In this document: piece after piece, positions 53,393 to 61,544 of the stretch
Layout of the letters: each line of letters opens with the position of its first letter
Numbering within the stretch: position 1 is the stretch's first letter
Assembly: GCA_002327905.1 (NCBI GenBank)
Contig: DCUY01000067.1
Location: forward strand, 14,340 to 78,339
DNA length: 64,000 bases
Reading direction: 5' to 3'
From: Caldifarciminota bacterium UBA2202
GTDB lineage: Bacteria; Hydrothermota; 32-111
Program-made: the position numbers and the translations under genes
Notes under the pieces: model-generated
What the model was told of the DNA's origin: nothing
Database searches by the model: none
What the model saw: the letters and a program-made list of their open reading frames with translations, nothing else

Positions 53393-54979
53393 ATGCAATT
53401 AATTGAAACTGGAGTTTTCAAAAAAGCAGAGGATGAAAAGTATGAAGCCTTATACAAAGGTATTCCATTTAAATTGGGGGTTTCTTCCGAACATTTTTCC
53501 ACTTGGCTCTTTTCATCTCTTGAAAAAAGAAAAATTGATGAGATCGCAAGAGAAATATCCGGTGTATATTTTATATGTGTGAGAGATAAAAGAAAGAATG
53601 AAATATATATTTTAATTGATAATGCCTCGCTTTTTAAAGTTTATTATGGAAATAATTTTTTTTCAGACAGCATCCTTCAAATTGCAAAACAAGAAGGATT
53701 GACATCTGCAAATGTCAATCGTGAAAAGATTCTTGAATATATCCGTTTCGGAGGTTTCTTCCCGCCTGATACTCTCTTTGACAATATAAAGCAGTTGTCA
53801 GGGGATGAGATTCTCTTTGTCAACAGGGAAAAGGAATTCAAAATACTAAAAAAAGAAGAATCCGTCTCTTGCATTGAATTTGAAGATTTTTTCGACGAAC
53901 TCGAAATATCTCTAAATAATTCAAAAATAAGCTGTGACCTTACAGGAGGAATGGATTCAAGACTATTGGCAGTTGCATTAAATTTTCACAAAATGGATTT
54001 ATCTCTATTCACTGCCTCAAGTCAAATTAAAAAAGAATCATCCATTGCAAAAAAAATTTCTGACATTTTAGGGATAGAGCATCTGGAAATTGAAAACACT
54101 CTGTCGGATCCGGATTTTGAGCTGAAATCATCCGATATTTTGTCCGAAGGACTTGTAAATACTATAAATATGCACAGAAATATTCAGGTGGCTGATTTTA
54201 GAAAAAGACACGGTTTCAACCTGATTTTCAATGGAAACGGAGGGGCTCTATATAAAGAAATATACATGATGCACGAGTTCCCTTTTTATACAATAGGCAA
54301 ATTGGATGCCGCAAGGACTTACAGAATGAGAATTGAACCTGTAAAATTTCAATTTGATATACTTGAAAAAAACATGTCTGCATTAAAAGACGAAGTTGAT
54401 GAATCTGTTATCTCAAAAATAAAGAGTGTGCTTTTGTCTAAAAAATCCGACTCTTTAATGAATATTTGGTATAAACTGGAACTTCCTGCTGTAACTGGAG
54501 CTCTATCATCAACCATCACAAATAATTATTATGATGTTTATTCCCCATTCTTGGAGTATTCTCTTTTCTTATATTCTATAAGACAAAATGTGAGTGAGAA
54601 GGTATTTGATATGTGGCACAGAAAGCTAATTACAAAATATAATCGCAGAGTCGCCCGCCTCAGCACTACAAATGATGTCACATCCTCTTCTGAGTATCGC
54701 TATATGGCTAAGGACGAATTTATCACTATTTATAACAGAGGATACAGATTGTTGAGAAAGATCTCTCAGAAAACTTTGAGAAAGACTCTTTTTCTGGGAA
54801 ATTCTCTGTCTGATTCATATTATTCAAATGTAAGGAATTCAAAGTATGTGCGGGAAAATCTTCAGCTTTTGGTTGATATCGGAATTTTAAAAAAGAATAT
54901 TGATATTAACTATATAAGCAACAACACTTTGGGAAACTTAGTTTCGATTTCGTATTTTCTTCAGGAAATAGATAAATAA
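53393..54979 (+). CDS. Asparagine-synthase-like protein of a polysaccharide locus
   Basis: A 528-residue protein. The synthetase domain has the PP-loop DLTGGMDSRLLAVAL (~183) for ATP and a second basic signature in the C-half. The N-terminal half resembles a glutaminase (GATase II) domain (ISGVYFICVRD, FPPDTLFDNIKQLSGDEIL), but residue 2 is Gln rather than the nucleophilic Cys. It therefore cannot use glutamine in the usual way. Such proteins in surface-polysaccharide loci are thought to amidate uronic acids or other acceptors; the acceptor here is unknown. Leaderless start. Confidence 0.8.
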   Translation: MQLIETGVFKKAEDEKYEALYKGIPFKLGVSSEHFSTWLFSSLEKRKIDEIAREISGVYFICVRDKRKNEIYILIDNASLFKVYYGNNFFSDSILQIAKQEGLTSANVNREKILEYIRFGGFFPPDTLFDNIKQLSGDEILFVNREKEFKILKKEESVSCIEFEDFFDELEISLNNSKISCDLTGGMDSRLLAVALNFHKMDLSLFTASSQIKKESSIAKKISDILGIEHLEIENTLSDPDFELKSSDILSEGLVNTINMHRNIQVADFRKRHGFNLIFNGNGGALYKEIYMMHEFPFYTIGKLDAARTYRMRIEPVKFQFDILEKNMSALKDEVDESVISKIKSVLLSKKSDSLMNIWYKLELPAVTGALSSTITNNYYDVYSPFLEYSLFLYSIRQNVSEKVFDMWHRKLITKYNRRVARLSTTNDVTSSSEYRYMAKDEFITIYNRGYRLLRKISQKTLRKTLFLGNSLSDSYYSNVRNSKYVRENLQLLVDIGILKKNIDINYISNNTLGNLVSISYFLQEIDK

Positions 54980-55023
54980 ATTTAATACTCCCCGTTATGC
55001 AATCTTTCATATTTCCTCTCCAC

Positions 55024-55051
55024 TTGACATTGCCTTAAATCCTGATATTAT
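55024..55051 (+). promoter_or_regulatory. Leaderless-type promoter of the HD-GYP gene
   Basis: TTGACA (55024-55029), 16 bases, TATTAT (55046-55051), then six bases to the ATG at 55058, with no SD. Confidence 0.7.
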
Positions 55052-55057
55052 ACTTAT

Positions 55058-56203
55058 ATGTTGAACAAAGAGACAATACTCAATGAACTTATCAGCATAT
55101 CCATTTTGATAAGCTCAAAATCCTCTTTAAATGACCTTCTTGACACTGTTTTGCTGAAAGCAAGAGAAATAACGAATTCGGATGCAGGGTCGCTGTACCT
55201 TAAAGAGGGAAATCGCCTGATATTCCTGATAACGCAGAATGATACTCTAAAAGATATAAATAAAAATTTCAAATCATACCCGATATATATTGACAAGCAT
55301 TCTATAGCCGGTTACGCCGCTTTTACAGGAGATATAATCAGAATAGACGATGTTTACAACATCCCCAAGGAGTATCCTTTTTCTTTCAATATTGAATTTG
55401 ACCAAAACAATAATTATAAATCGACATCTATGCTGACTATACCGATGAAGGATAATGAAAAAGAGGTCATAGGAGTTCTCCAGCTTATAAATGCCAAAGA
55501 TAAAGATAACGAGACAGTCAGCTATTCCGATGAAATTGAAAAAATAGTAGAGTCTTTCGCATCAATCGCCGCAGTGGCAATAAAAAATGTTCAGCTCAAG
55601 GACAGCATCAAAAGAGCTCATCTTGAGACAATTTACAGATTATCTGTTGCAGCAGAATACAAAGATACTGATACGGGAAGCCACATTAAAAGAATGAGCA
55701 AGTATTCGGAGATTATTGCAAGAAAAATGGGATTTGACAAAAATTACTGCGAACTCATTCTATATGCAAGCCCTCTTCATGACATAGGAAAGCTCGGCAT
55801 TCCCGATGCAATTCTCACAAAACCCGCAAAACTCGACCCTGACGAGTGGGAGATGATGAAAAAACACACTGCAATGGGATACGAAATTCTAAAGGATTCT
55901 TCAGAGCATCTTATTAAATTTGCGGCATCAATCGCTTTGACTCATCATGAGAGATATGACGGGAACGGATATCCCAACAGACTCAAAGGAGACAATATCC
56001 CGATTGAAGGAAGAATTGTCTCTCTTGCGGATGTCTTTGACGCTCTTGCCACTAAAAGACCTTATAAGGAGCCTTGGCCACTGGACAAGATAATTGATTT
56101 GATTCAGGTGGAGAGAGACAAACAGTTTGACGCAAAGGTCATAGATGCTTTTCTTGACAGTCTTGATGAAGTTCTTGAAGTTCAGAGACGCCTTTCAGAA
56201 TAA
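55058..56203 (+). CDS. GAF and HD-GYP domain cyclic-di-GMP phosphodiesterase
   Basis: A 381-residue cytoplasmic protein. The GAF sensor domain (~15-170) includes SDAGSLYL and KSTSMLTIPM. The HD-GYP domain (~180-375) has all key motifs: LHDIGKLGIPD, HTAMGYEIL, HHERYDGNGYP and LADVFDAL. It should hydrolyse cyclic di-GMP (or a related dinucleotide) in response to a GAF ligand. Placement amid polysaccharide genes and in a piliated organism fits control of matrix and motility. Its 3' end overlaps the convergent glycosyltransferase by 65 bases. Confidence 0.93.
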   Translation: MLNKETILNELISISILISSKSSLNDLLDTVLLKAREITNSDAGSLYLKEGNRLIFLITQNDTLKDINKNFKSYPIYIDKHSIAGYAAFTGDIIRIDDVYNIPKEYPFSFNIEFDQNNNYKSTSMLTIPMKDNEKEVIGVLQLINAKDKDNETVSYSDEIEKIVESFASIAAVAIKNVQLKDSIKRAHLETIYRLSVAAEYKDTDTGSHIKRMSKYSEIIARKMGFDKNYCELILYASPLHDIGKLGIPDAILTKPAKLDPDEWEMMKKHTAMGYEILKDSSEHLIKFAASIALTHHERYDGNGYPNRLKGDNIPIEGRIVSLADVFDALATKRPYKEPWPLDKIIDLIQVERDKQFDAKVIDAFLDSLDEVLEVQRRLSE

Positions 56204-57296
56204 TCAGATATTCAAGCGCAGACTTTATTTTTTTTGATTCATATTCCCAATTATACTTTTCCTTAATCAAAGAAATTGCATTATCGCTCATTCTTGCAGA
56301 ATCTTTTGCAGTCAAGTTATTTATTCTGCTCACAGCATCTTCAACACTGCTCACATTGAAACCATTCTCATAATCTTTCACAAAAGAAACAAGACCTTTT
56401 TGAATTATTACTGGGATTCCGGAGAGCATATAATCAAACTGCTTTACCGATATATTCCGTCTGAATTTTTTATTCGGCTTCATCATCACAAGCCCGATAT
56501 CCATTGATGGTAAAATCTTCATCAGGTCGTCATAAGGAGTCAATCCGTGATAAATAAGGTTTGAATTTTTCTTTAGAGCCTCTTCAAGATAATCATTCTC
56601 CATCTTAGTGTAGGTTCTTCCGAATAAGTGGAGTTTTGAATTTTTCAAACGGCTCGCAATTTCAACAAGCTCTTTCAATCCTCTTTCAAAATAAATTCCA
56701 CCCGCATAGACCAGATTCAATTCCGATTCACTCTTTACATGCCTCTTGATTTCAGTAAATTCCGGAAAATTATAAATTGCAGTTATCCTCAAATTCATCA
56801 TGTCCCCATACTTCTTTTCAAGAAATCCGTCAGCCACGAACAGCCAGTCAAAAAGAGGCAGAAGAAGCATTTCGGAGAACATCAGAAAGAGACTCAACAG
56901 AGGAAGAAAGAGAATGGGGATTTTTTTAGAAATCAGAATCTGGCTGGGATAATCCTCATGCATGTCAAAAATATATATGTTGCTTCCTGCAAACACTCTT
57001 AGAAGCAATATTGCATAAATAAGCTCAAAATCATGAAAAATGACAATGGAGTTTTTTTCTCTCAGCAGACGCCTAACTATGCGAAGAATCATTTTTATTC
57101 TTGAGAGTTTACTCTCTTCCGATTTAATCGCCTCTATATTTATTGCAGAAGTGAATTCTTTCGGTATTTTATCTTCCGAACAGAGCAATGTCACATCATA
57201 ATCATTCAAGAGAGAACAAATCTCCTTATGATAGATTCTATGGTCATCAGCCCTGTGCAGTGTAGTAGCGGCGAAGAGTTTTATTTTTTTCTTCAA
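56139..57296 (-). CDS. Glycosyltransferase, GT4-like
   Basis: A 385-residue GT-B enzyme. The N-terminus LFAATTLHRADDHRIYHKEI matches the HPxxDxRIxHKE opening of a common GT4 group, and the C-domain has LVYAGGIYFERGLKELVEIA and LPSMDIGLVMMKPN. The last ~20 codons run antisense into the HD-GYP gene. It is the last gene of the ten-gene operon from 63985. Confidence 0.88.
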   Translation of the reverse strand: MKKKIKLFAATTLHRADDHRIYHKEICSLLNDYDVTLLCSEDKIPKEFTSAINIEAIKSEESKLSRIKMILRIVRRLLREKNSIVIFHDFELIYAILLLRVFAGSNIYIFDMHEDYPSQILISKKIPILFLPLLSLFLMFSEMLLLPLFDWLFVADGFLEKKYGDMMNLRITAIYNFPEFTEIKRHVKSESELNLVYAGGIYFERGLKELVEIASRLKNSKLHLFGRTYTKMENDYLEEALKKNSNLIYHGLTPYDDLMKILPSMDIGLVMMKPNKKFRRNISVKQFDYMLSGIPVIIQKGLVSFVKDYENGFNVSSVEDAVSRINNLTAKDSARMSDNAISLIKEKYNWEYESKKIKSALEYLIILKGVSELQELHQDCQEKHL

Positions 57297-57553
57297 ATAT
57301 TCATTTTCAAGCTTGCTAATTTTGCTGAAACACCTTTTACAGCAGAGAGTTTGTTATATAATTCCTTTGCTTTTTTGTCCGAACCGGACAGTTCAATCAT
57401 TACAAGGCCGCATTCTGAGCATACATTCTCTACTCCGTCATGAATTCCAAGTCTTGTCTTTATAATACATCCGTATTCCGTTAAGAGCTTTTGCACTGTA
57501 ATGGCGGATTTGCTCCTGTTGCTTACAAGTATCAGAATAACATTTTTTTTCAT
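57293..57553 (-). CDS. Small ACT-like protein (TM1266-type)
   Basis: An 86-residue protein with SD AGGAGG. The pattern ILVSNRSKSAITVQKLLTEYG, IIKTRLGI, then GLVMIELSG and LSAVKGVSAKLASLKM is that of the TM1266 ACT-like family, which is annotated in other genomes as a putative iron-only hydrogenase system regulator. No hydrogenase genes are in the window. Here it is embedded between a glycosyltransferase and a deacetylase, so its effector and target are unknown. Confidence 0.7.
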   Translation of the reverse strand: MKKNVILILVSNRSKSAITVQKLLTEYGCIIKTRLGIHDGVENVCSECGLVMIELSGSDKKAKELYNKLSAVKGVSAKLASLKMNI

Positions 57554-57562
57554 CTTGTCCTC

Positions 57563-58975
57563 CTATATTTTAAAATTTTCGTCAGGTTTCAACATTTTAA
57601 TTCCTTCTTTGCAATATAATCTTATATCAGTTTTACAGCTCTTGTCAAGGCAAAGAATATTCCCCTCTCCTTTCAACACGGGATATCCTGAAAATTCCTC
57701 TGCCATGTCCTTAATACACATATTCTTCATTCCATTTATTTTTGAAAGTGAAATCATCTCTTCAAGCATCCCGTCGTATTCGCAAAATGTATTTCTATCA
57801 AGAGAAGAAGGATGAAAAATAGTCGTCATTACTCCGGATGTATTTTTAATCTCTTCAGCAATTATTTCAGGCGGATAATTTTCATTTTTTTTTTCCGAGA
57901 CCATTGCGCTGTCCATAAATGAAGCAGGAAATTCAAGAGGTCCTCCGGAGATTAATCTGTACGGTTTTGAGAAACCGTTTGAAAATCCTATTTTTCCGCG
58001 CATGCCTACGGAAAAGTCCGCTTCAATCTTCATCTCTTTCAAAGTTTCGGCTATCTCTTTATTCACAGGAAAGAGATAATGAAATCTTGAATACAAAGCT
58101 CCTTTTTTTATTGAAGAGAATCTTTTTATTTCCCTCTTGATTTTATCTTTTTTTCTTCCCGATTCATAGGTAAGATGCACTCCGGACTCGGAATCTAAAG
58201 GGAGATTGTTTATTATCCTTTTTGATTCTGCAAGAGAGTATCTGTTTGTAAATATATCCTTCTTTTCCGCAAAGACAAAATAAACAGCAGAAAGATTGTT
58301 CTTTTCCGCAATTTCATTTATTTCATTCAATCTATCCCACGGATCGCTTTTTTGATTCTTTCTTATTTTCAAATATTCAGAAGCGATTTTATTCTTAAAA
58401 ATCAAACTTAGAAAAGGATATAGAATATCCTTGCGTTTTTTAAAATATCTTACTCTGTCAAAATCGAATGTCGGCAAAAAATATGACTCTTTCATCTCTA
58501 TTCTTTCTGCAAATAAAGAATTCTTTTTTAAGACGATCTCTTTCAATTCAGATGCAAAATCCGTCAAAAGATATTCAGAGAAAGGATATCTTCTGAATTT
58601 TTGATATTTGAAATAATTTTTCTTTTCTTCAAACTGAAATTTGTTGTACATAGCTGACAGAACAAATGATATTATGTCAAACGAAAGTATTAATGCGTCT
58701 CCTTTACTTAAAAAGAGGCTGTTTGAGCCATTTGCTTCAATTCTGTTCGGAAGAAAATATTTGCCTCTGATTTCAATTTTTTCAATAATCCCTGCATACA
58801 TCTTCTCATCTCTGACTATGAATATACCTCCCCTTCTGATATCAGACAGACTATCCACATATTCCACTTTTGTGCCCGCATCTGATTTTGCAATTCCTGT
58901 GTGCATAAAAATATTCTCTACAGCCGATTCAAATTCCAAATTCGATAGTCTTGAAGAATTAATGAATGAAATCAT
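57563..58975 (-). CDS. Polysaccharide deacetylase-like protein with DUF7033-type N-domain
   Basis: A 470-residue protein. The N-half (1-~165) resembles the DUF7033 domain found ahead of NodB-like deacetylases (LSKGDALILSFDIISFVLSA; RRYPFSEYLLTDFA). The C-half has the degenerate NodB order: TFDFDRVRYFK (metal-binding Asp motif), VYFVFAEKKD, SGVHLTYES where GxHxxxx is expected, YSRFHYLFP and ADFSVGMRGKIGFSNGFSKPY. It is cytoplasmic by sequence (no signal peptide). Probable role in surface-glycan modification. Confidence 0.75.
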   Translation of the reverse strand: MISFINSSRLSNLEFESAVENIFMHTGIAKSDAGTKVEYVDSLSDIRRGGIFIVRDEKMYAGIIEKIEIRGKYFLPNRIEANGSNSLFLSKGDALILSFDIISFVLSAMYNKFQFEEKKNYFKYQKFRRYPFSEYLLTDFASELKEIVLKKNSLFAERIEMKESYFLPTFDFDRVRYFKKRKDILYPFLSLIFKNKIASEYLKIRKNQKSDPWDRLNEINEIAEKNNLSAVYFVFAEKKDIFTNRYSLAESKRIINNLPLDSESGVHLTYESGRKKDKIKREIKRFSSIKKGALYSRFHYLFPVNKEIAETLKEMKIEADFSVGMRGKIGFSNGFSKPYRLISGGPLEFPASFMDSAMVSEKKNENYPPEIIAEEIKNTSGVMTTIFHPSSLDRNTFCEYDGMLEEMISLSKINGMKNMCIKDMAEEFSGYPVLKGEGNILCLDKSCKTDIRLYCKEGIKMLKPDENFKI

Positions 58976-59834
58976 AAAACCCGGAAATGTTAAAATAGCT
59001 CTTTATTTTTGGATTGAACATTGACTTATACATTGAAATTCTCTTTGTATTCGCTCCGTGAAAATCAATTGCATATTCACCCAGCGCACCGCTCTTCAAA
59101 ACAGAATATATCAGAAGTGCAGTGTCTTTACCGCATATATTGTATGTGTAGGCGGTTTTATTCTCTTTATCAAGAAGAAAAACAACAGAAGCGCTGTCAT
59201 TTGAGAAGCATTTCAGCATATCATTCTTTTTAAGAGATTCCATAAAAACTTTATATTCTTTTTTTGATGCAGGAGGGTTGTTATTATAAGCGTTTTTTAG
59301 CATATTATAATTTGCTTCAAAATCGCAGTTTTCCGTGTATTTTTTCAGTTCTTTATTTCTTATCATTCTGTCAACTGAATCCAGAGTTTTGTCCCCGTAT
59401 TCAAGGATATATGTATATTTTAGGGATACTTTCGCGCCGCTCCACGCATAATGCCTTGAATCATCAAATTCAGGCGACTGAGAGGCGGAAAAATAAGAGA
59501 AGCGGCTTTTTAAAAACCTTATATAATCACCCACAGCGGATTCATAAAATCTGAACTTCTCTCTCTCCCCTTCAGGAGGATTATTAAATAAAATATTAAA
59601 ATAAGGAGTGAAGGGGGGATTCAAGAATATTTTAAAGAAACCTCTCTTTATGACATTCGCAGGAAATAAGGCAATTGGACCGTTTTTCCCAACTATTGAA
59701 TAAATTTCTATGTTTTTGATTTTTTCAAGGGAGGAGATATAATCGGGACTCACAAAAACATTTCTGAATTTGAATTTTCCAATTAGTTTTGCATATTCTG
59801 CACAGCTTATTCTCTCTATTTTATTCTGATACAT
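58959..59834 (-). CDS. FemAB/GNAT-like acyltransferase of polysaccharide locus
   Basis: A 291-residue protein whose layout (VSPDYISSLEKI, LNPPFTPYFNILFNNPP, YTYILEYGDKTLDSVDR, TAYTYNICGKDTALLIYSVL, AIDFHGANTKRISMYKSMFNP) follows the FemAB/GNAT proteins common in exopolysaccharide loci. These transfer acyl or aminoacyl groups. No acceptor can be inferred. It overlaps both neighbours (17 and 14 bases). Confidence 0.7.
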   Translation of the reverse strand: MYQNKIERISCAEYAKLIGKFKFRNVFVSPDYISSLEKIKNIEIYSIVGKNGPIALFPANVIKRGFFKIFLNPPFTPYFNILFNNPPEGEREKFRFYESAVGDYIRFLKSRFSYFSASQSPEFDDSRHYAWSGAKVSLKYTYILEYGDKTLDSVDRMIRNKELKKYTENCDFEANYNMLKNAYNNNPPASKKEYKVFMESLKKNDMLKCFSNDSASVVFLLDKENKTAYTYNICGKDTALLIYSVLKSGALGEYAIDFHGANTKRISMYKSMFNPKIKSYFNISGFYDFIH

Positions 59835-60144
59835 ATATATATTGTTTTATTTTATTAAAAGTGTTCTCTTTTATTCCGTTTATTTTCATCAATTCTTCTG
59901 GATTTTCAAAGGAGCCGTTTTTTATTCTAAAATCCAGAATGTCATTCGCTTTCTTTTCTCCGATTCCCGGTATTTTCATCAATTCTTCTAAAGTTGCCGT
60001 ATTCAAATTTATATATACTCTTTCCTTTTTCACAGGAGTTTCAAATCCTTTTATTCCGTTCTCAACTTTAGCATTGATGAAATACATTGTCAGTGACAAC
60101 GCAGTGACTATCACAGTGAAAAGCAAATACACTTTATCTTTCAT
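59821..60144 (-). CDS. comEA: ComEA-type helix-hairpin-helix protein
   Basis: A 107-residue protein with one N-terminal transmembrane segment (~5-23), a short linker, and a ComEA HhH pair: INLNTATLEELMKIPGIGEKKANDILDFR (quoted in part) and LMKINGIKENTFNKIKQYI. In competent bacteria ComEA binds incoming DNA at the outer face of the membrane. With type IV pilus ATPases elsewhere in the window, natural transformation is plausible. No ComEC is in the window. Confidence 0.9.
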   Translation of the reverse strand: MKDKVYLLFTVIVTALSLTMYFINAKVENGIKGFETPVKKERVYINLNTATLEELMKIPGIGEKKANDILDFRIKNGSFENPEELMKINGIKENTFNKIKQYIYVSE

Positions 60145-61012
60145 TTATTGTCTCTATTAAAACATCCGCCACATCAGCAAGACTCGCCTTTGAACATTTA
60201 TCTGGAGTATCCTCCGGTGTGTGCCAATAAGCATAGTTCATATCAATTATATCTACGCATCTGAAGCCCTTTGCATTAAGAGCTATATGGTCATCATCAA
60301 CAAAATAACCTATCTCTGATTTGAATGTCTTCTTTTTGAGCTTTTCCGCATTTCCGAATATTTTTTCATTCAGGTCAGAATTGGCGATCTCCGAATTTCC
60401 TTCTTTGTATATCATAAGGTCTTTATCGCCTATCATATCAATCAAAATAGCAATATCGGGTATTGTTCCCGTAAATTTCGCCGCAAAATATTTTGACCCG
60501 ACAAACCATTCATCATAATGCATTTCCCTTCCGCCGTCTTCGCCGTCAAACAGCACAATTGTTATTTTTTTATCGCTTTGTTCTTCCCTAAAATATTTCA
60601 GCATGGCTAAAAGAAGCGCAGTGCTTGAGGCTCCGTCATTTGCTCCCATAGTGGGTCTTCCCTTCTCTGATGAAAAAGGCCTGGAATCATAATGAGAAAA
60701 GAGCATTATTCTCTCTTCTCCTCCTCCGTCATATTCTGCAATTATATTTTTAAATATGATAGTGTCTTTTGAATAGGACATTGCTCTTTTGAATTCCTCC
60801 GTATATACCGTGTCCGCATATTTCCCTGCCTCCTTAATCAGAAAATCAGCGCATTCTTCATGCGCTTTTGTTCCGGGTACACGCTCCTTAAAAGAGCATT
60901 GAATTTCAATAAGAGAGAATGCATAGTCCGAATCAAATTGATTTGCCCCGCATGAACTCAAAATGGGAAGAAGCAGACTAATCAGTATTGAATATTTTTT
61001 TAAAAATGACAT
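60134..61012 (-). CDS. M28-family zinc aminopeptidase / glutaminyl cyclase-like lipoprotein
   Basis: A 292-residue lipoprotein with lipobox LSSC (Cys at about 21). M28 signatures are LFSHYDSRPF (zinc His/Asp), GANDGASSTALLLAML (bridging Asp), VLFDGEDGGRE (catalytic Glu and zinc ligand) and VDDDHIALNAKG (zinc His). The GANDGAS and FDGEDGG pattern is closest to glutaminyl-peptide cyclotransferase-like members. Likely a periplasmic or surface enzyme. It overlaps coaE by 35 bases. Confidence 0.88.
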   Translation of the reverse strand: MSFLKKYSILISLLLPILSSCGANQFDSDYAFSLIEIQCSFKERVPGTKAHEECADFLIKEAGKYADTVYTEEFKRAMSYSKDTIIFKNIIAEYDGGGEERIMLFSHYDSRPFSSEKGRPTMGANDGASSTALLLAMLKYFREEQSDKKITIVLFDGEDGGREMHYDEWFVGSKYFAAKFTGTIPDIAILIDMIGDKDLMIYKEGNSEIANSDLNEKIFGNAEKLKKKTFKSEIGYFVDDDHIALNAKGFRCVDIIDMNYAYWHTPEDTPDKCSKASLADVADVLIETINER

Positions 61013-61544
61013 CGGATTTCACCTTCAGTTCTTCAAGAGTATCATCGTTTTCAATGCAGACATCAGCATATATTTTCTTCTTTGCGTCGCTCCATTGATA
61101 TTTATCAAGCATTCTGTAAAGGTTTTTCTCCGCATTTTTTCTGCTCTTTGAAGCACGCAGAAATCTTTTCTCAAAATCACCGTCTGTCACAAGAATATTG
61201 AGATCAAAATATTCGTCTATCTGCCATTCAAACACAAGGGCCGCGTCCATTATAACATCGTCGTATTTTGAACATCTGTTTATTATCTCTTCAGGAAGAT
61301 GCATATACATCCAATTGTTATATTTAATGAATTTTGCTTCATCCTCAATAAAAGTCTTTCTCATGACTGTGAGATAATCATCATCCGCCTTTATTTTCAG
61401 AAGCGAGAGTATTTCATTCTTGTTCTCTTCAAGCACTTCTTTTCCTATATCATCACCGCTAAGAACTGTGATTTTTCCGTGTGAGAGAAACTTGCTGAAT
61501 GAACTCTTGCCGCTCGCAAATTTCCCTGTGACTGAAATTTTCAT
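60978..61544 (-). CDS. coaE: Dephospho-CoA kinase
   Basis: The last step of coenzyme A synthesis. The 188-residue P-loop kinase opens ISVTGKFASGKSSFSKFL, with GDDIGKEVLEEN and a catalytic-side segment VIMDAALVFEWQID (where LxxPLLFE is typical). The lid includes RFLRASKSRKNAEKNLYRML, the family RDxxxxxxxxxRxxxQ region in diverged form. Sequence is divergent but order and length fit. It overlaps neighbours at both ends. Confidence 0.82.
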   Translation of the reverse strand: MKISVTGKFASGKSSFSKFLSHGKITVLSGDDIGKEVLEENKNEILSLLKIKADDDYLTVMRKTFIEDEAKFIKYNNWMYMHLPEEIINRCSKYDDVIMDAALVFEWQIDEYFDLNILVTDGDFEKRFLRASKSRKNAEKNLYRMLDKYQWSDAKKKIYADVCIENDDTLEELKVKSDVIFKKIFNTD

